In this document: piece by piece, positions 19,411 to 31,524 of the stretch
Layout of the letters: every line of letters starts with the position of its first letter
How positions within the stretch are numbered: the first letter of the stretch is position 1
Assembly: GCF_029143285.1 (NCBI RefSeq)
Contig: NZ_JAPDSH010000006.1
Span: 65,737-129,736 of the forward strand
Length of the DNA: 64,000 nucleotides
From: Vagococcus proximus
GTDB taxonomy: Bacteria; Bacillota; Bacilli; Lactobacillales; Vagococcaceae
Direction: 5' to 3'
Notes under the pieces: generated by a model
What the model saw: only the letters and a program-made list of their open reading frames with translations
The model's database searches: none
Told to the model about the DNA's origin: nothing
Translations under genes and position numbers: made by a program

Positions 19411-20610
19411 ATGGCAAAATTAACTGTTAAAGATTTAGCCTTAAAAGGTAAAAAAGTTTTAGTTCGTGTGGACTTCAACGTACCTTTAAAAGATGGCGTA
19501 ATCACAAATGATAACCGTATTTCAGCAGCACTTCCAACAATCCAACACATCACTACTGAGGGTGGGAAAGCAATTTTATTCTCACATTTAGGTCGTGTTA
19601 AAGAAGAAGCTGACAAAGAGGGTAAATCACTTGCACCAGTTGCGAAAGCATTATCTGATAAATTAGGTAAAGAAGTTGTTTTCGTACCAGGCGTAACTCG
19701 TGGAGAAGCTTTAGAAACTGCAATTAACAACTTACCAGAAGGTGGCGTTTTATTAGTTGAAAACACACGTTTTGAAGATGTTGATGGTAAAAAAGAATCT
19801 AAAAATGATTCTGAATTAGGAAAATACTGGGCATCTTTAGGCGATGGCATCTTTGTAAATGACGCTTTCGGAACAGCTCACCGCGCTCATGCTTCAAACG
19901 TTGGTATCTCATCAAACGTTTCTCAAGCAGCAGCAGGTTTCTTAATGGAAAATGAAATCAAATTTATCAAAGAAGCAGTTGAAGCGCCAGTTCGCCCATT
20001 CGTAGCGATTTTAGGTGGTTCAAAAGTATCAGATAAAATTGGTGTTATTGAAAACTTAATCGAAAAAGCTGATAAAGTTATCGTTGGTGGTGGAATGACT
20101 TATACATTCTTCGCTGCTAAAGGTATCGAGATTGGTGATTCATTAGTTGAATTAGATAAAGTAGAATTAGCTAAAACATTGATCGAAAAAGCTGGCGATA
20201 AATTAGTATTACCAGTAGACTCAATCGAAGCTAACGCTTTTGCTGGCTACACTGAAGTTAAAGCAACTGAAGGTGAAGCTGTAGACAAAGGATTCTTAGG
20301 CTTAGATATCGGTCCTAAATCTATCGAATTGTTTGAAAAAACAATTGAAGGTGCTAAAACTGTTGTTTGGAATGGTCCTATGGGCGTATTCGAAAACGAA
20401 GATTTTGCTAAAGGAACAATCTCAGTTATGGATGCTATTGCAGCTCAAGAAGGTGCAACATCAATCATCGGTGGAGGAGATTCAGCAGCTGCTGCAATCA
20501 ACTTAGGCCGTGCTGATAAATTCTCATGGATTTCAACTGGTGGCGGAGCTTCTCTAGAATTATTAGAAGGTAAAGACTTACCAGGTTTAACTGCGTTAAC
20601 TGAAAAGTAA
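19411..20610 (+). CDS. pgk: phosphoglycerate kinase
   Basis: This ATP-forming kinase converts 1,3-bisphosphoglycerate to 3-phosphoglycerate. The 399-residue protein shows VRVDFNVPL near residue 20, the Arg-rich SHLGRVK segment, and the C-terminal nucleotide loop GGGDSAAA near residue 375. The start at 19411 is supported by GAGGAGG 10 bases upstream. It follows the gap attenuator hairpin and is followed by a perfect stem-loop before tpiA. Confidence 0.97.
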   Translation: MAKLTVKDLALKGKKVLVRVDFNVPLKDGVITNDNRISAALPTIQHITTEGGKAILFSHLGRVKEEADKEGKSLAPVAKALSDKLGKEVVFVPGVTRGEALETAINNLPEGGVLLVENTRFEDVDGKKESKNDSELGKYWASLGDGIFVNDAFGTAHRAHASNVGISSNVSQAAAGFLMENEIKFIKEAVEAPVRPFVAILGGSKVSDKIGVIENLIEKADKVIVGGGMTYTFFAAKGIEIGDSLVELDKVELAKTLIEKAGDKLVLPVDSIEANAFAGYTEVKATEGEAVDKGFLGLDIGPKSIELFEKTIEGAKTVVWNGPMGVFENEDFAKGTISVMDAIAAQEGATSIIGGGDSAAAAINLGRADKFSWISTGGGASLELLEGKDLPGLTALTEK

Positions 20611-20633
20611 ACGACACTAAATAATAGGCCGTT

Positions 20634-20662
20634 GTCCTATAAGTTATTTTAACTTATAGGAC
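20634..20662 (+). other. Perfect 13-bp intercistronic stem-loop between pgk and tpiA
   Basis: Arms GTCCTATAAGTTA and TAACTTATAGGAC flank a TTT loop. There is no T run behind it, so it is more likely an mRNA processing or stability hairpin than a terminator. Confidence 0.65.
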
Positions 20663-20690
20663 GATAGCTATATAAAGGGAGATCATATAA

Positions 20691-21446
<756 letters not shown>

Positions 21447-21447
21447 T

Positions 21448-22977
21448 ATGAGTAAAGCACCTGTAGCAATCATCATTCTTGATGGTTTTGGTCTACGTGA
21501 CGAAACTGTCGGAAATGCTGTGGCACAAGCCAACAAACCAAACTTCGACCGTTACTGGAATGAGTTCCCAACTAGTTCGCTTAAAGCTGCTGGTTTAGAT
21601 GTTGGTCTTCCAGAAGGCCAAATGGGTAACTCTGAAGTAGGTCATTCAAATATTGGGGCTGGACGTATTGTTTATCAAAGCTTAACAAGAATTGATAAAT
21701 CAATTGCTGACGGAGAATTCCCTGGAAATGAAGCATTAGTTAACGCTATGGATCATGCTATTGAAAATGATTCTGCTCTTCATTTATTCGGGTTATTATC
21801 TGACGGTGGTGTTCATAGTCACCAAAACCACCTTTACGCTTTACTTGAAACAGCTAAAGCAAAAGGTGTTAAGAAAACTTACGTGCACGCATTCTTAGAT
21901 GGCCGTGATGTTGCACCAACATCTGGTTTAGATTTCATGAAAGCATTAGTTGCTAAAATGGAAGAATTAAACTACGGAGAAATCGCAACTGTATCAGGTC
22001 GTTTCTATGCAATGGACCGTGACAAACGTTGGGAACGTGTTGAAAAAGCATACAATGCATTAGTATTAGGCGAAGGTAATCAAGCAACTGATCCAGTAGC
22101 TGCTATCGAAGCATCATATGCTGAAGGCGTTAATGACGAATTCTTCATTCCAACTGTTATTGTTAAAGACGGAGAGCCTGTAGCGAAAGTTAGCGATAAT
22201 GATGCTGTTATCTTCTTTAACTTCCGTCCTGACCGTGCGATCCAATTATCAAATGCATTCACTGACGTTGAATGGGATAACTTTGAACGTAAAAATCATT
22301 TAACAAACATCAAGTTTGTAACAATGACATTATACAATCCAAGTATTGTAGCAGAAGTTGCATATCCTCCAATGGAAATGAAAAACGTTATTGGTGAAGT
22401 CTTGTCTAACAATGGCTTAAAACAATTACGTATTGCTGAAACTGAAAAATACCCTCACGTTACTTTCTTTATGAATGGTGGACGTAATGAGGAATTTGAA
22501 GGGGAAAGTCGTACACTAATTAACTCACCTAAAGTTGAAACATATGATTTAAAACCTGAGATGAGCGCTTATGAAGTAACTGATTCATTAGTTGCTGATA
22601 TCGAAAACGATAAATTCGATGCTATCATCTTAAACTTCGCTAACCCTGATATGGTTGGTCACTCTGGTATGTTAGAGCCGACTATTAAAGCTATTGAAGC
22701 GGTTGATGAAAACTTAGGTCGTGTTGTAGATGGTATCTTGGCTAAAGATGGTTATGCGATTATCTTTGCTGACCACGGTAACTCTGAAACAATGTCAACA
22801 CCAGAAGGTAATCCACATACTGCACATACAACTGTGCCAGTTCCTGTGATTGTGACTAAAAAAGGTGTTGAATTACGTACAGACGGCCGTTTAGCTGATG
22901 TAGCTCCAACAATGTTAGACTTATTAGGCGTTGAGAAACCAGCTGAAATGACTGGTGAATCATTAATAAAAAAATAA
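21448..22977 (+). CDS. gpmI: 2,3-bisphosphoglycerate-independent phosphoglycerate mutase
   Basis: The enzyme interconverts 3- and 2-phosphoglycerate through a phosphoserine intermediate and needs manganese. The alkaline-phosphatase-fold metal site begins at D12 (LDGFG), and the nucleophile is S62 in MGNSEVGH. The metal-binding FADHGNSE motif lies near residue 435. The 509-residue length is normal. The ribosome site GGAGG lies inside the end of tpiA. Having gpmI in the operon resembles Bacillus; many lactic acid bacteria keep a cofactor-dependent mutase elsewhere. Confidence 0.98.
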   Translation: MSKAPVAIIILDGFGLRDETVGNAVAQANKPNFDRYWNEFPTSSLKAAGLDVGLPEGQMGNSEVGHSNIGAGRIVYQSLTRIDKSIADGEFPGNEALVNAMDHAIENDSALHLFGLLSDGGVHSHQNHLYALLETAKAKGVKKTYVHAFLDGRDVAPTSGLDFMKALVAKMEELNYGEIATVSGRFYAMDRDKRWERVEKAYNALVLGEGNQATDPVAAIEASYAEGVNDEFFIPTVIVKDGEPVAKVSDNDAVIFFNFRPDRAIQLSNAFTDVEWDNFERKNHLTNIKFVTMTLYNPSIVAEVAYPPMEMKNVIGEVLSNNGLKQLRIAETEKYPHVTFFMNGGRNEEFEGESRTLINSPKVETYDLKPEMSAYEVTDSLVADIENDKFDAIILNFANPDMVGHSGMLEPTIKAIEAVDENLGRVVDGILAKDGYAIIFADHGNSETMSTPEGNPHTAHTTVPVPVIVTKKGVELRTDGRLADVAPTMLDLLGVEKPAEMTGESLIKK

Positions 22978-23009
22978 ACTTGAAAACACTTGAAAATAAC
23001 AGTGAAAAA

Positions 23010-23038
23010 TTGCAAGTTTAACGAAAAACCATTATGAT
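23010..23038 (+). promoter_or_regulatory. Internal sigma-A promoter for eno
   Basis: A TTGCAA box (23010-23015) and TATGAT (23033-23038) are separated by exactly 17 bases. The transcript would start near 23045 with a short AGAGA/TCTCT hairpin and a leader of roughly 220 bases before eno. Confidence 0.65.
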
Positions 23039-23072
23039 AGAGAAGAGAGATAAAACTCTCTACTTATCATAA

Positions 23073-23134
23073 TAACCAAACTTACTAACTATGGTAGAAA
23101 TACCTTAGCTATAAATTGAAACCTCAAAGGAGAG
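23073..23134 (+). repeat. 62-bp direct repeat in the eno leader, copy 1
   Basis: This copy is identical over all 62 bases to 23194-23255. Each copy contains a hairpin CTATGGTA-GAAA-TACCTTAG (one T-T mismatch, GAAA tetraloop) and ends with an AAAGGAG ribosome-binding sequence. No ATG follows this copy. A 12-codon frame opening with TTG at 23144 and ending at 23182 is possible but weak. Confidence 0.95.
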
Positions 23135-23193
23135 CCGTTATTCTTGTTACGAAGTAACTTAGAGATAAGGGACATCGACTAGAGGAATTTGAT

Positions 23194-24562
<1,369 letters not shown>

Positions 24563-24577
24563 TCATTAATGATTGTT

Positions 24578-24608
24578 AACCTCATCCTATTTTGGATGAG
24601 GTTTTTTT
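24578..24608 (+). terminator. Terminator of eno
   Basis: The arms AACCTCATCC and GGATGAGGTT are followed by seven T. Confidence 0.92.
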
Positions 24609-24728
24609 GTTACTAGAAGGAAGCAGAAAAATAGTAATAATCAGTTCAAAATAAAGTTTTTTTAAATCGTAATTATTAAGGTATCTAATGTTACACTGAG
24701 GTTGTAGTTGATGAAAGGAGAGATTATT

Positions 24729-25232
24729 ATGGTATTTAATGAAAGAAAAGTCGATCGTCTTTTAAAAATTTTTACTGTTCTTATGCCAACGTCTTTTACA
24801 TTTTTTGTTATTATTGATAATATTTTTTTCGCTTGGGATGATAATTTTCAATTTGTTAAGCATGTGATGTCGATGGATACGGTTAATAGTGTTGTGGGTT
24901 GGCGTAATTTTGATACTCCTATAATTTGGAAGACCGCCTACACGCTTTTGATTTGTTTTGAAACAGCTACCTTCTTTATTGGGGTATATGCTTTGATCAG
25001 ATTATTAAAAGCTTTAAACAAAGATAGTGATGCCTTCTTTAAAGCTAAATTATGGGGATATCTGACCTTTATATTCACGCTTCTTATTTGGTTTTTTGGA
25101 TTTATCGATATTGGTGGTGAGTGGTTTAAGATGTGGCTGTCTCCTTCGTGGAACGGTCAACCTATCGCGATGTGGCTTTCAATTTTATTTTCAGTACTGT
25201 TAGTTATTTTTCATCAACCAGAGCGTGATTAG
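24729..25232 (+). CDS. DUF2165 family small membrane protein
   Basis: The 167-residue protein has four predicted membrane segments. It carries the pattern typical of DUF2165 (predicted small integral membrane proteins), especially the C-terminal FIDIGGEWFKMWLSPSWNGQ. Function is unknown. The start at 24729 is preferred over an upstream in-frame ATG because AAAGGAG at 24714-24720 is properly spaced. It stands alone between the eno terminator and a bidirectional terminator. Confidence 0.8.
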   Translation: MVFNERKVDRLLKIFTVLMPTSFTFFVIIDNIFFAWDDNFQFVKHVMSMDTVNSVVGWRNFDTPIIWKTAYTLLICFETATFFIGVYALIRLLKALNKDSDAFFKAKLWGYLTFIFTLLIWFFGFIDIGGEWFKMWLSPSWNGQPIAMWLSILFSVLLVIFHQPERD

Positions 25233-25241
25233 TATAGATAA

Positions 25242-25279
25242 TAAAAAAGCTCAACCTATAAAATGGTTGAGCTTTTTTT
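25242..25279. terminator. Bidirectional terminator between DUF2165 and DUF1904 genes
   Basis: The inverted repeat AAAAAGCTCAACC with its complement surrounds an 8-base loop, with A and T tracts on the two sides. Confidence 0.88.
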
Positions 25280-25284
25280 GTTGC

Positions 25285-25623
25285 TTAAATGAAGTTTTTA
25301 CCATCTTCATAGTAGTTGGCTTCTTCTAACGTATTGAAAATGAGTGTGATTTCTTTTTCCTGATTATAGGTTGTGTTTAGAGCGTTATAAAGATATGCAG
25401 CTAGTTTATTTTGAACATCTTGACTACGTTTGAACCAACTAATTTCAATAAAGATACTATCAGAGGTTATATCTTTTTGTTGGAAAAAAATTTTATTTTC
25501 TACATGTTCAAAAGTAATCCAATCTTCTGGGCAGTCGATAATTTCGGCACTTTTAGTTACAAGTTCTTGTGATAATTTTTTGACATCTTCAACTGGAATA
25601 TTTTTAAATATAAATCTAGGCAT
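25285..25623 (-). CDS. DUF1904 family protein
   Basis: The 112-residue protein matches the DUF1904 pattern of small tautomerase-like proteins: it begins MPRFIFKNIP with a proline directly after the start Met and contains EISWFKRSQDVQNKLA. Pro after the initiator Met is the catalytic base in tautomerases, but activity of DUF1904 proteins is not established. The start at 25623 is chosen because AAGGAGG lies 6 bases upstream and because it exposes Pro2; the longer open frame would hide it. Confidence 0.75.
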   Translation of the reverse strand: MPRFIFKNIPVEDVKKLSQELVTKSAEIIDCPEDWITFEHVENKIFFQQKDITSDSIFIEISWFKRSQDVQNKLAAYLYNALNTTYNQEKEITLIFNTLEEANYYEDGKNFI

Positions 25624-26612
<989 letters not shown>

Positions 26613-29600
26613 ATGAGAAATGATAAAAAGAAACAAATTATAAAAAAGTGGAGTAAACGAAATTTAATAACAGGTAGTATGACTGCTATTACGATTGCTA
26701 ATGTTATGACACCAGTATTTCCCGTTTTAGCCCGCACATCAGCAATTGAAGAGACTAAAGGGTCAAGTTTAGTGATTTCTTCACCAGTTATAGGAGGCTT
26801 TGGTTTAAAGAGCTATGAAGATGAACTGAAGAAGTTTAATACACTTAAAGGTGATTACAAAAAGATGGAAGATTCTTTAATTGAGGAATTAAATGTCCTT
26901 ACTAAGCAACAAGCTGATTATAGTACATTAAAACAAGGATACGAAAATGAGTTAACGGCTTACGATGGTGAATTAACGACTTATAATACTAAATTTGCAG
27001 ATGTCTATGCTGATTATGTTAAACAGTATGAACCTGAGTTAAAAACTTATGAAACTAAGATAGAGAAGTATAAAAAACAATTAGCAGACTATAAAGAGGT
27101 ATTAACGGGTTATGATGACTTATTGTCAAAATATAATAAGGACTCAGAAGATTATGAGATTTTATTAGCTAAGTATGACGAAATGTTAGCGACATATAAT
27201 GATAAAAAAGAGGCTTATAACTCGCAGTTAAAAGAGTTTGATAAAAAGCTTGAAGTTTATCAAGCTGATTTAGATACATACAATGAAGAGTATAGATTGT
27301 TCGAAAATCAATTGAATGAGTATGAAACAGTAACTGTTGTAGAGTACAAAAAGGGATTAGAGGCGTATAACAAAGCATTAACAGCTTATAAAGCCCAGTT
27401 AGGTGAGTACGAAGGAAAATTAAAAGAGTATAAGCCTAGATTAGATAAATTTGAAGAAGAATTAAAAAATTACGAGCCTACGTTAGCAAAATTAGAAGAA
27501 AAACTGGCAGATTATAAACCAAAACTAGCAGCTTATGAAAAAAATGCGACAGATTATCGTACAGAACTGGAAATCTATAGTGAAAAATTAACTGCCTATG
27601 AAACGGATTTAGAAACTTACACTGCTCAAAAAGAAATTTATGATGAGCAGTTGAAGCAGACTAAAGAGCAAATTTCTGAATATGGTAAAGGGTTAACAGT
27701 CTATAAAGAAAAATTAGCGACTTTAAATGAGGAATTAAATAAACATGAAGCAAGTGTAAAGGAATACGCGGCTATTGTTAAAAATTTTGAAGACAAAAAA
27801 GCCCCATATGAAACGCAATTAAAGAGCTATCAAGAACAATTAAGTGGGTTTACAACGGAGTTAACTTCTATTAATGATGCTCTAGCTTCGTATGATACTC
27901 AAAAAGTAATGTATGACTCTCAACTTGAAACTTACAAGAAGCAATTAGCAGAATATGAACAAACAGCTCAAACTGACACAGAGGCATATAAAAAAGTGTT
28001 AGCAGCCTATACTAAAACACAAGCTGACTTAGAGCAATTAATGGTAACATATAATGAAACTAAGCAAAAACAACAAGAAATACTAACTCAAGAAACAACG
28101 GTTAAACAGGCTTACGAGTCATTAAACAAAGACTATCAAGTTCTTAGCGGTGAATATAAAGACGCACATGCTAAATATTTAGAAGTAAAAGGGACATATG
28201 AGTCGACATTAGTCTTAGCTAAGGAAACTCAAATAGAGTATGACCAACTGGCAATTAATTTAGAGAATTCTAAGAAACTTTATGATGAGTTACAAGTGAA
28301 GTTTGATGAGACAATCAACCTCTATGATGAAACAAAACTAAAAGCAGAAGAGACAAAAAAAGAGAATAAGATCATAAAAGAAAAGTTTGATATAGCGAAT
28401 AAAGAATTTGAGTCTGTACAAGCAGAGTTTGATAAGCTAAAACAAGAGTATGAAAGAACGGTTGACTCTTATGAGGAATTAAAAGAAGAGCGTAATGCGT
28501 TAAAAGAAGACTATGACTTAATTGAAAAAAATCGTATAGACGTTGAGTCTAATTATGATAAAACTTTAAAAAAGTCAAACGAGTTAACGGAAGAATTTAA
28601 AAATGCGAAAATAGCTGCTAAGGAAATCGAAGATAAGATAGCAGGATTAAAAGGTAAGATTGGGGATCTTAACAAAACAAAAACTGATTTATTAGTAGAA
28701 CGCCAAGTTGTGGCTGATGATTTTAAAGAAACAAACGATTTATTTAATGAAACATCAAATAAAGCGAATGAGGTTACTGAAAAATTAACGGAGATAAAGG
28801 ACCAAATACCTGAATTAACAAAAGAAAAAGAAAAGACTGAGAAAGAACTTAGCATTATCGAAACAGAGTATAAGTCAGTATGTGAGGATTATAAAAAACT
28901 TATTAAGGTTATCAAAGAGGCAACAGCACATTACAACACTATGGAAACAGAATACAAACGTGTTAAAGAAGCCTACGATAAAACACTAGAAAGATACAGC
29001 GAAGTTAACAAAGTCTTTAAGGCTTCTGAAAAAGAAGAATCTCGATTACGTGACGAGCTTGAAATCTTACAAGGTAAGTATGCAGAAGTCAGTCAGCAGT
29101 ATGCTACCTTAGAAACAGAATTTAAGGCCGCGACTAAGGAGTTTGAAGAAAAAGTAAAAGAGCATGATGAAGCGGTTAAAGCAAATCAGGAAATCCAAAC
29201 GGTTCAGTCGGCTTACAAAACGGCAAAAGATAGGTTTGCGGTGAATCAGCCTAAGATAAAAGAATTAGAAGATTTCATGAAAACTTACCCTATCGATGAG
29301 AGTAAAGATCCGTCAGGTGACACGATAGAGAAAAAAGACTTTGATGAGCGCTTTAAAGTATTGAGAGAAGAAGCACAGACCGCTAAAGAAGCGATTGTCA
29401 CAGCGGTTACTGATTATCAAGAAGCCCTTAATATGTTTGAGGAGTCTAAAGGAAAAGAAGAAGGCTCGCCTTCTAAAGCCTTGACTGAAGCTGGCTATGT
29501 AGAAAATCTGTCAGAGTTTATGGTAAAGACTGATAAGTGGTATGAGAAAGCTTCAGAAACTTACAAAAATAATCGCGACAGCATCCAGCTTGCAAAAGAC

Positions 29601-31310
29601 TTACAAGAACAAGCGGATGGACTTATAGCTGGTTTAGGTACGATAAAAAGTGATGCAAGTGCTATTTTTAAAAAATTTCAAAAAAAGGCTAATGCCATAG
29701 GTGATAAGTATAGGCTTTTAACTGAGGACTATACAGGCATAGAAGATATAGATAAATTAAGCGATGATGAAATTCATACACTTATAAATAACTGTATGGA
29801 CATGCTTGATGAAGATCCTAAGGTAGCCAGAGAGCTAGTAACGGAATATAATGGCCGAATGGTTGCTGTTAAAGAAAAATTAGAGAAGGATGTTGCGGAG
29901 TACAATGATACGGTCAACAAAATTAATGAACTTGGGCCCAAAGAACCCTGTAAACCACTTAACATCATGAACGATAAAAAGTCGCTAGGGAAGTATTACA
30001 GAAAACTAAACTTGCTGATTGATGACAATTATTCGATTGAAGGAGGAACGAAGAATTCATATCTTGATCTAATATTAGAAACGATAGAGCTAAATAAAAA
30101 AAATTATGATGATGCGGTTGATAGAATGAATGACCCCGACGATGAGCCTGATTATAGCGAACATACGAATAAAAAAGGTGATGAGTTAACTGAGACGTTA
30201 AAGATATTTATTCTATTATTTTTGGAGTCAGAGGCAGAGTGGCATCAGGCAGAGCCTTCATTTAAAGAATTTGGTAAAATCAATGAAGATCCAGAGATGT
30301 CTACCAAATTCGAGTATGAGACACAAGATATTGAGTTTATAGAAGGAACGACATCGGATTTAAATGAACCAAAGGTAAAAGAGATTCCGGTACCGGCAGT
30401 ACCAGCTGAACCTATCTTACCTGAAGCTGTTAAATCAGAAGAATTAAGTGTGGGAACAGTAGCTTTACCAAACGAACCTGTGGAACCTAAATTAAAAGCA
30501 ATGCTTTTAAATCCTGAAACACCGGAAGAAGCTGGAAAACCAGGAGAGATTGGTGAAATCACACCTCCTTCAGAAAATCCAAAAGACGTGACTGGACCAG
30601 GGAATGTAAATGGTCCTAAGGTACCTGAAGGGACGCCGTCAGAGATTACTAAACCTGAAGGCCCAACCGGACCAGGTGGTTTAGAGGGGCCAAGTGAGGT
30701 GGGCGACCTATCAGAACTACCACCAGCTCCATCAGAAATTACTCCTCCAGGCGAAGTAAAAGATCCTGAGCCAGTTGATAAATGGGAAACTGAGTTAGAA
30801 AAACCGGTTGAACCAGGGACACCAACTGATGTTGAAGAGGTTGAATTAGGTGAAGCTCCGGCTAAGCCAGGTGAAGTGGGTGAGATTGAAAAACCAGAAG
30901 AACCAGGTAAACCTGTGTTGAAACCGACGCCAATCGAACCAGGGACACCGATTGAACCGGAAGAGCCAAACCCAGAACCAAACCCAGAACCAAAACCAAA
31001 ACCAGAACCAAAACCAAAACCAAAACCAAAACCAGAACCAAAACCAGAACCAGAACCAAAACCAACGCCAACGCCAAAACCGAAAGACAGACCAAGTTAT
31101 AGTACGAGTTATAGTACGAGTTATAAATCAAGCTATAATTCAACGTATAGCCCAAGCTATAGTACAACTTATGAATCAAGCGCGACAGGAAAACAAAAAC
31201 AGTCTATTTTACCTCAAACAGGTGAGAAGAAATCAAGTTTTGCTTTAGCAGGTAGTGGTATGCTTGTATCATTATTAGCGCTAGTTGGTTTGAAAAGACG
31301 TAGAAAATAA
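26613..31310 (+). CDS. giant LPQTG-anchored coiled-coil surface protein
   Basis: The 1565-residue protein has a signal peptide (basic KKKQIIKKWSKR, then a hydrophobic core to about residue 41). From about residue 65 to 480 it is built of YxxxLxx heptads, so the coiled-coil core alternates Leu and Tyr. Ordinary Leu-type coiled coil continues to about 900, then a less repetitive region to about 1248. A Pro-rich wall-spanning segment (about 1249-1492) includes a Pro-Lys-Pro-Glu dipeptide tract. Seven [ST]YxS tetrapeptides follow (1494-1521), then LPQTG at 1533-1537 with a hydrophobic segment and RRRK tail. Sortase A should link it to peptidoglycan. It is probably a fibrillar adhesin; I do not recognise a ligand domain. 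The ATG has an AGAGGTG site. Confidence 0.88.
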   Translation: MRNDKKKQIIKKWSKRNLITGSMTAITIANVMTPVFPVLARTSAIEETKGSSLVISSPVIGGFGLKSYEDELKKFNTLKGDYKKMEDSLIEELNVLTKQQADYSTLKQGYENELTAYDGELTTYNTKFADVYADYVKQYEPELKTYETKIEKYKKQLADYKEVLTGYDDLLSKYNKDSEDYEILLAKYDEMLATYNDKKEAYNSQLKEFDKKLEVYQADLDTYNEEYRLFENQLNEYETVTVVEYKKGLEAYNKALTAYKAQLGEYEGKLKEYKPRLDKFEEELKNYEPTLAKLEEKLADYKPKLAAYEKNATDYRTELEIYSEKLTAYETDLETYTAQKEIYDEQLKQTKEQISEYGKGLTVYKEKLATLNEELNKHEASVKEYAAIVKNFEDKKAPYETQLKSYQEQLSGFTTELTSINDALASYDTQKVMYDSQLETYKKQLAEYEQTAQTDTEAYKKVLAAYTKTQADLEQLMVTYNETKQKQQEILTQETTVKQAYESLNKDYQVLSGEYKDAHAKYLEVKGTYESTLVLAKETQIEYDQLAINLENSKKLYDELQVKFDETINLYDETKLKAEETKKENKIIKEKFDIANKEFESVQAEFDKLKQEYERTVDSYEELKEERNALKEDYDLIEKNRIDVESNYDKTLKKSNELTEEFKNAKIAAKEIEDKIAGLKGKIGDLNKTKTDLLVERQVVADDFKETNDLFNETSNKANEVTEKLTEIKDQIPELTKEKEKTEKELSIIETEYKSVCEDYKKLIKVIKEATAHYNTMETEYKRVKEAYDKTLERYSEVNKVFKASEKEESRLRDELEILQGKYAEVSQQYATLETEFKAATKEFEEKVKEHDEAVKANQEIQTVQSAYKTAKDRFAVNQPKIKELEDFMKTYPIDESKDPSGDTIEKKDFDERFKVLREEAQTAKEAIVTAVTDYQEALNMFEESKGKEEGSPSKALTEAGYVENLSEFMVKTDKWYEKASETYKNNRDSIQLAKDLQEQADGLIAGLGTIKSDASAIFKKFQKKANAIGDKYRLLTEDYTGIEDIDKLSDDEIHTLINNCMDMLDEDPKVARELVTEYNGRMVAVKEKLEKDVAEYNDTVNKINELGPKEPCKPLNIMNDKKSLGKYYRKLNLLIDDNYSIEGGTKNSYLDLILETIELNKKNYDDAVDRMNDPDDEPDYSEHTNKKGDELTETLKIFILLFLESEAEWHQAEPSFKEFGKINEDPEMSTKFEYETQDIEFIEGTTSDLNEPKVKEIPVPAVPAEPILPEAVKSEELSVGTVALPNEPVEPKLKAMLLNPETPEEAGKPGEIGEITPPSENPKDVTGPGNVNGPKVPEGTPSEITKPEGPTGPGGLEGPSEVGDLSELPPAPSEITPPGEVKDPEPVDKWETELEKPVEPGTPTDVEEVELGEAPAKPGEVGEIEKPEEPGKPVLKPTPIEPGTPIEPEEPNPEPNPEPKPKPEPKPKPKPKPEPKPEPEPKPTPTPKPKDRPSYSTSYSTSYKSSYNSTYSPSYSTTYESSATGKQKQSILPQTGEKKSSFALAGSGMLVSLLALVGLKRRRK

Positions 31311-31319
31311 AGTTAAATG

Positions 31320-31357
31320 AAAATACTACATTTCTTTAGAGGTGTAGTATTTTTTTA
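31320..31357 (+). terminator. Terminator of the giant surface protein gene
   Basis: The arms AAATACTACA and TGTAGTATTT are followed by seven T. Confidence 0.85.
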
Positions 31358-31524
31358 TGGACATTTTAACGAACAGAAGTCAAGTATTACCGACTCTAAA
31401 TTTGTCTGAAGTGGTCCAAAAGCCTTATTTTTTATGATATACTTTGAAATGGATACGCTTTAAATTGCGAAAGAAATTTTTAATATTGAAGAGTAAAAGT
31501 ATAAAGAAGTGGAGAATTTTTGGT

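Noticed and set aside
28553-28855. Minus-strand frame inside the giant surface protein gene
   Set aside because: It is a shadow of the Lys/Glu-rich coiled-coil codons (reads as Phe/Ser-rich) without start signals.
30862-31179. Open frame on the minus strand opposite the Pro-rich tract
   Set aside because: It is a by-product of the low-complexity codon repeats of the surface protein and is composed of Leu/Val repeats.
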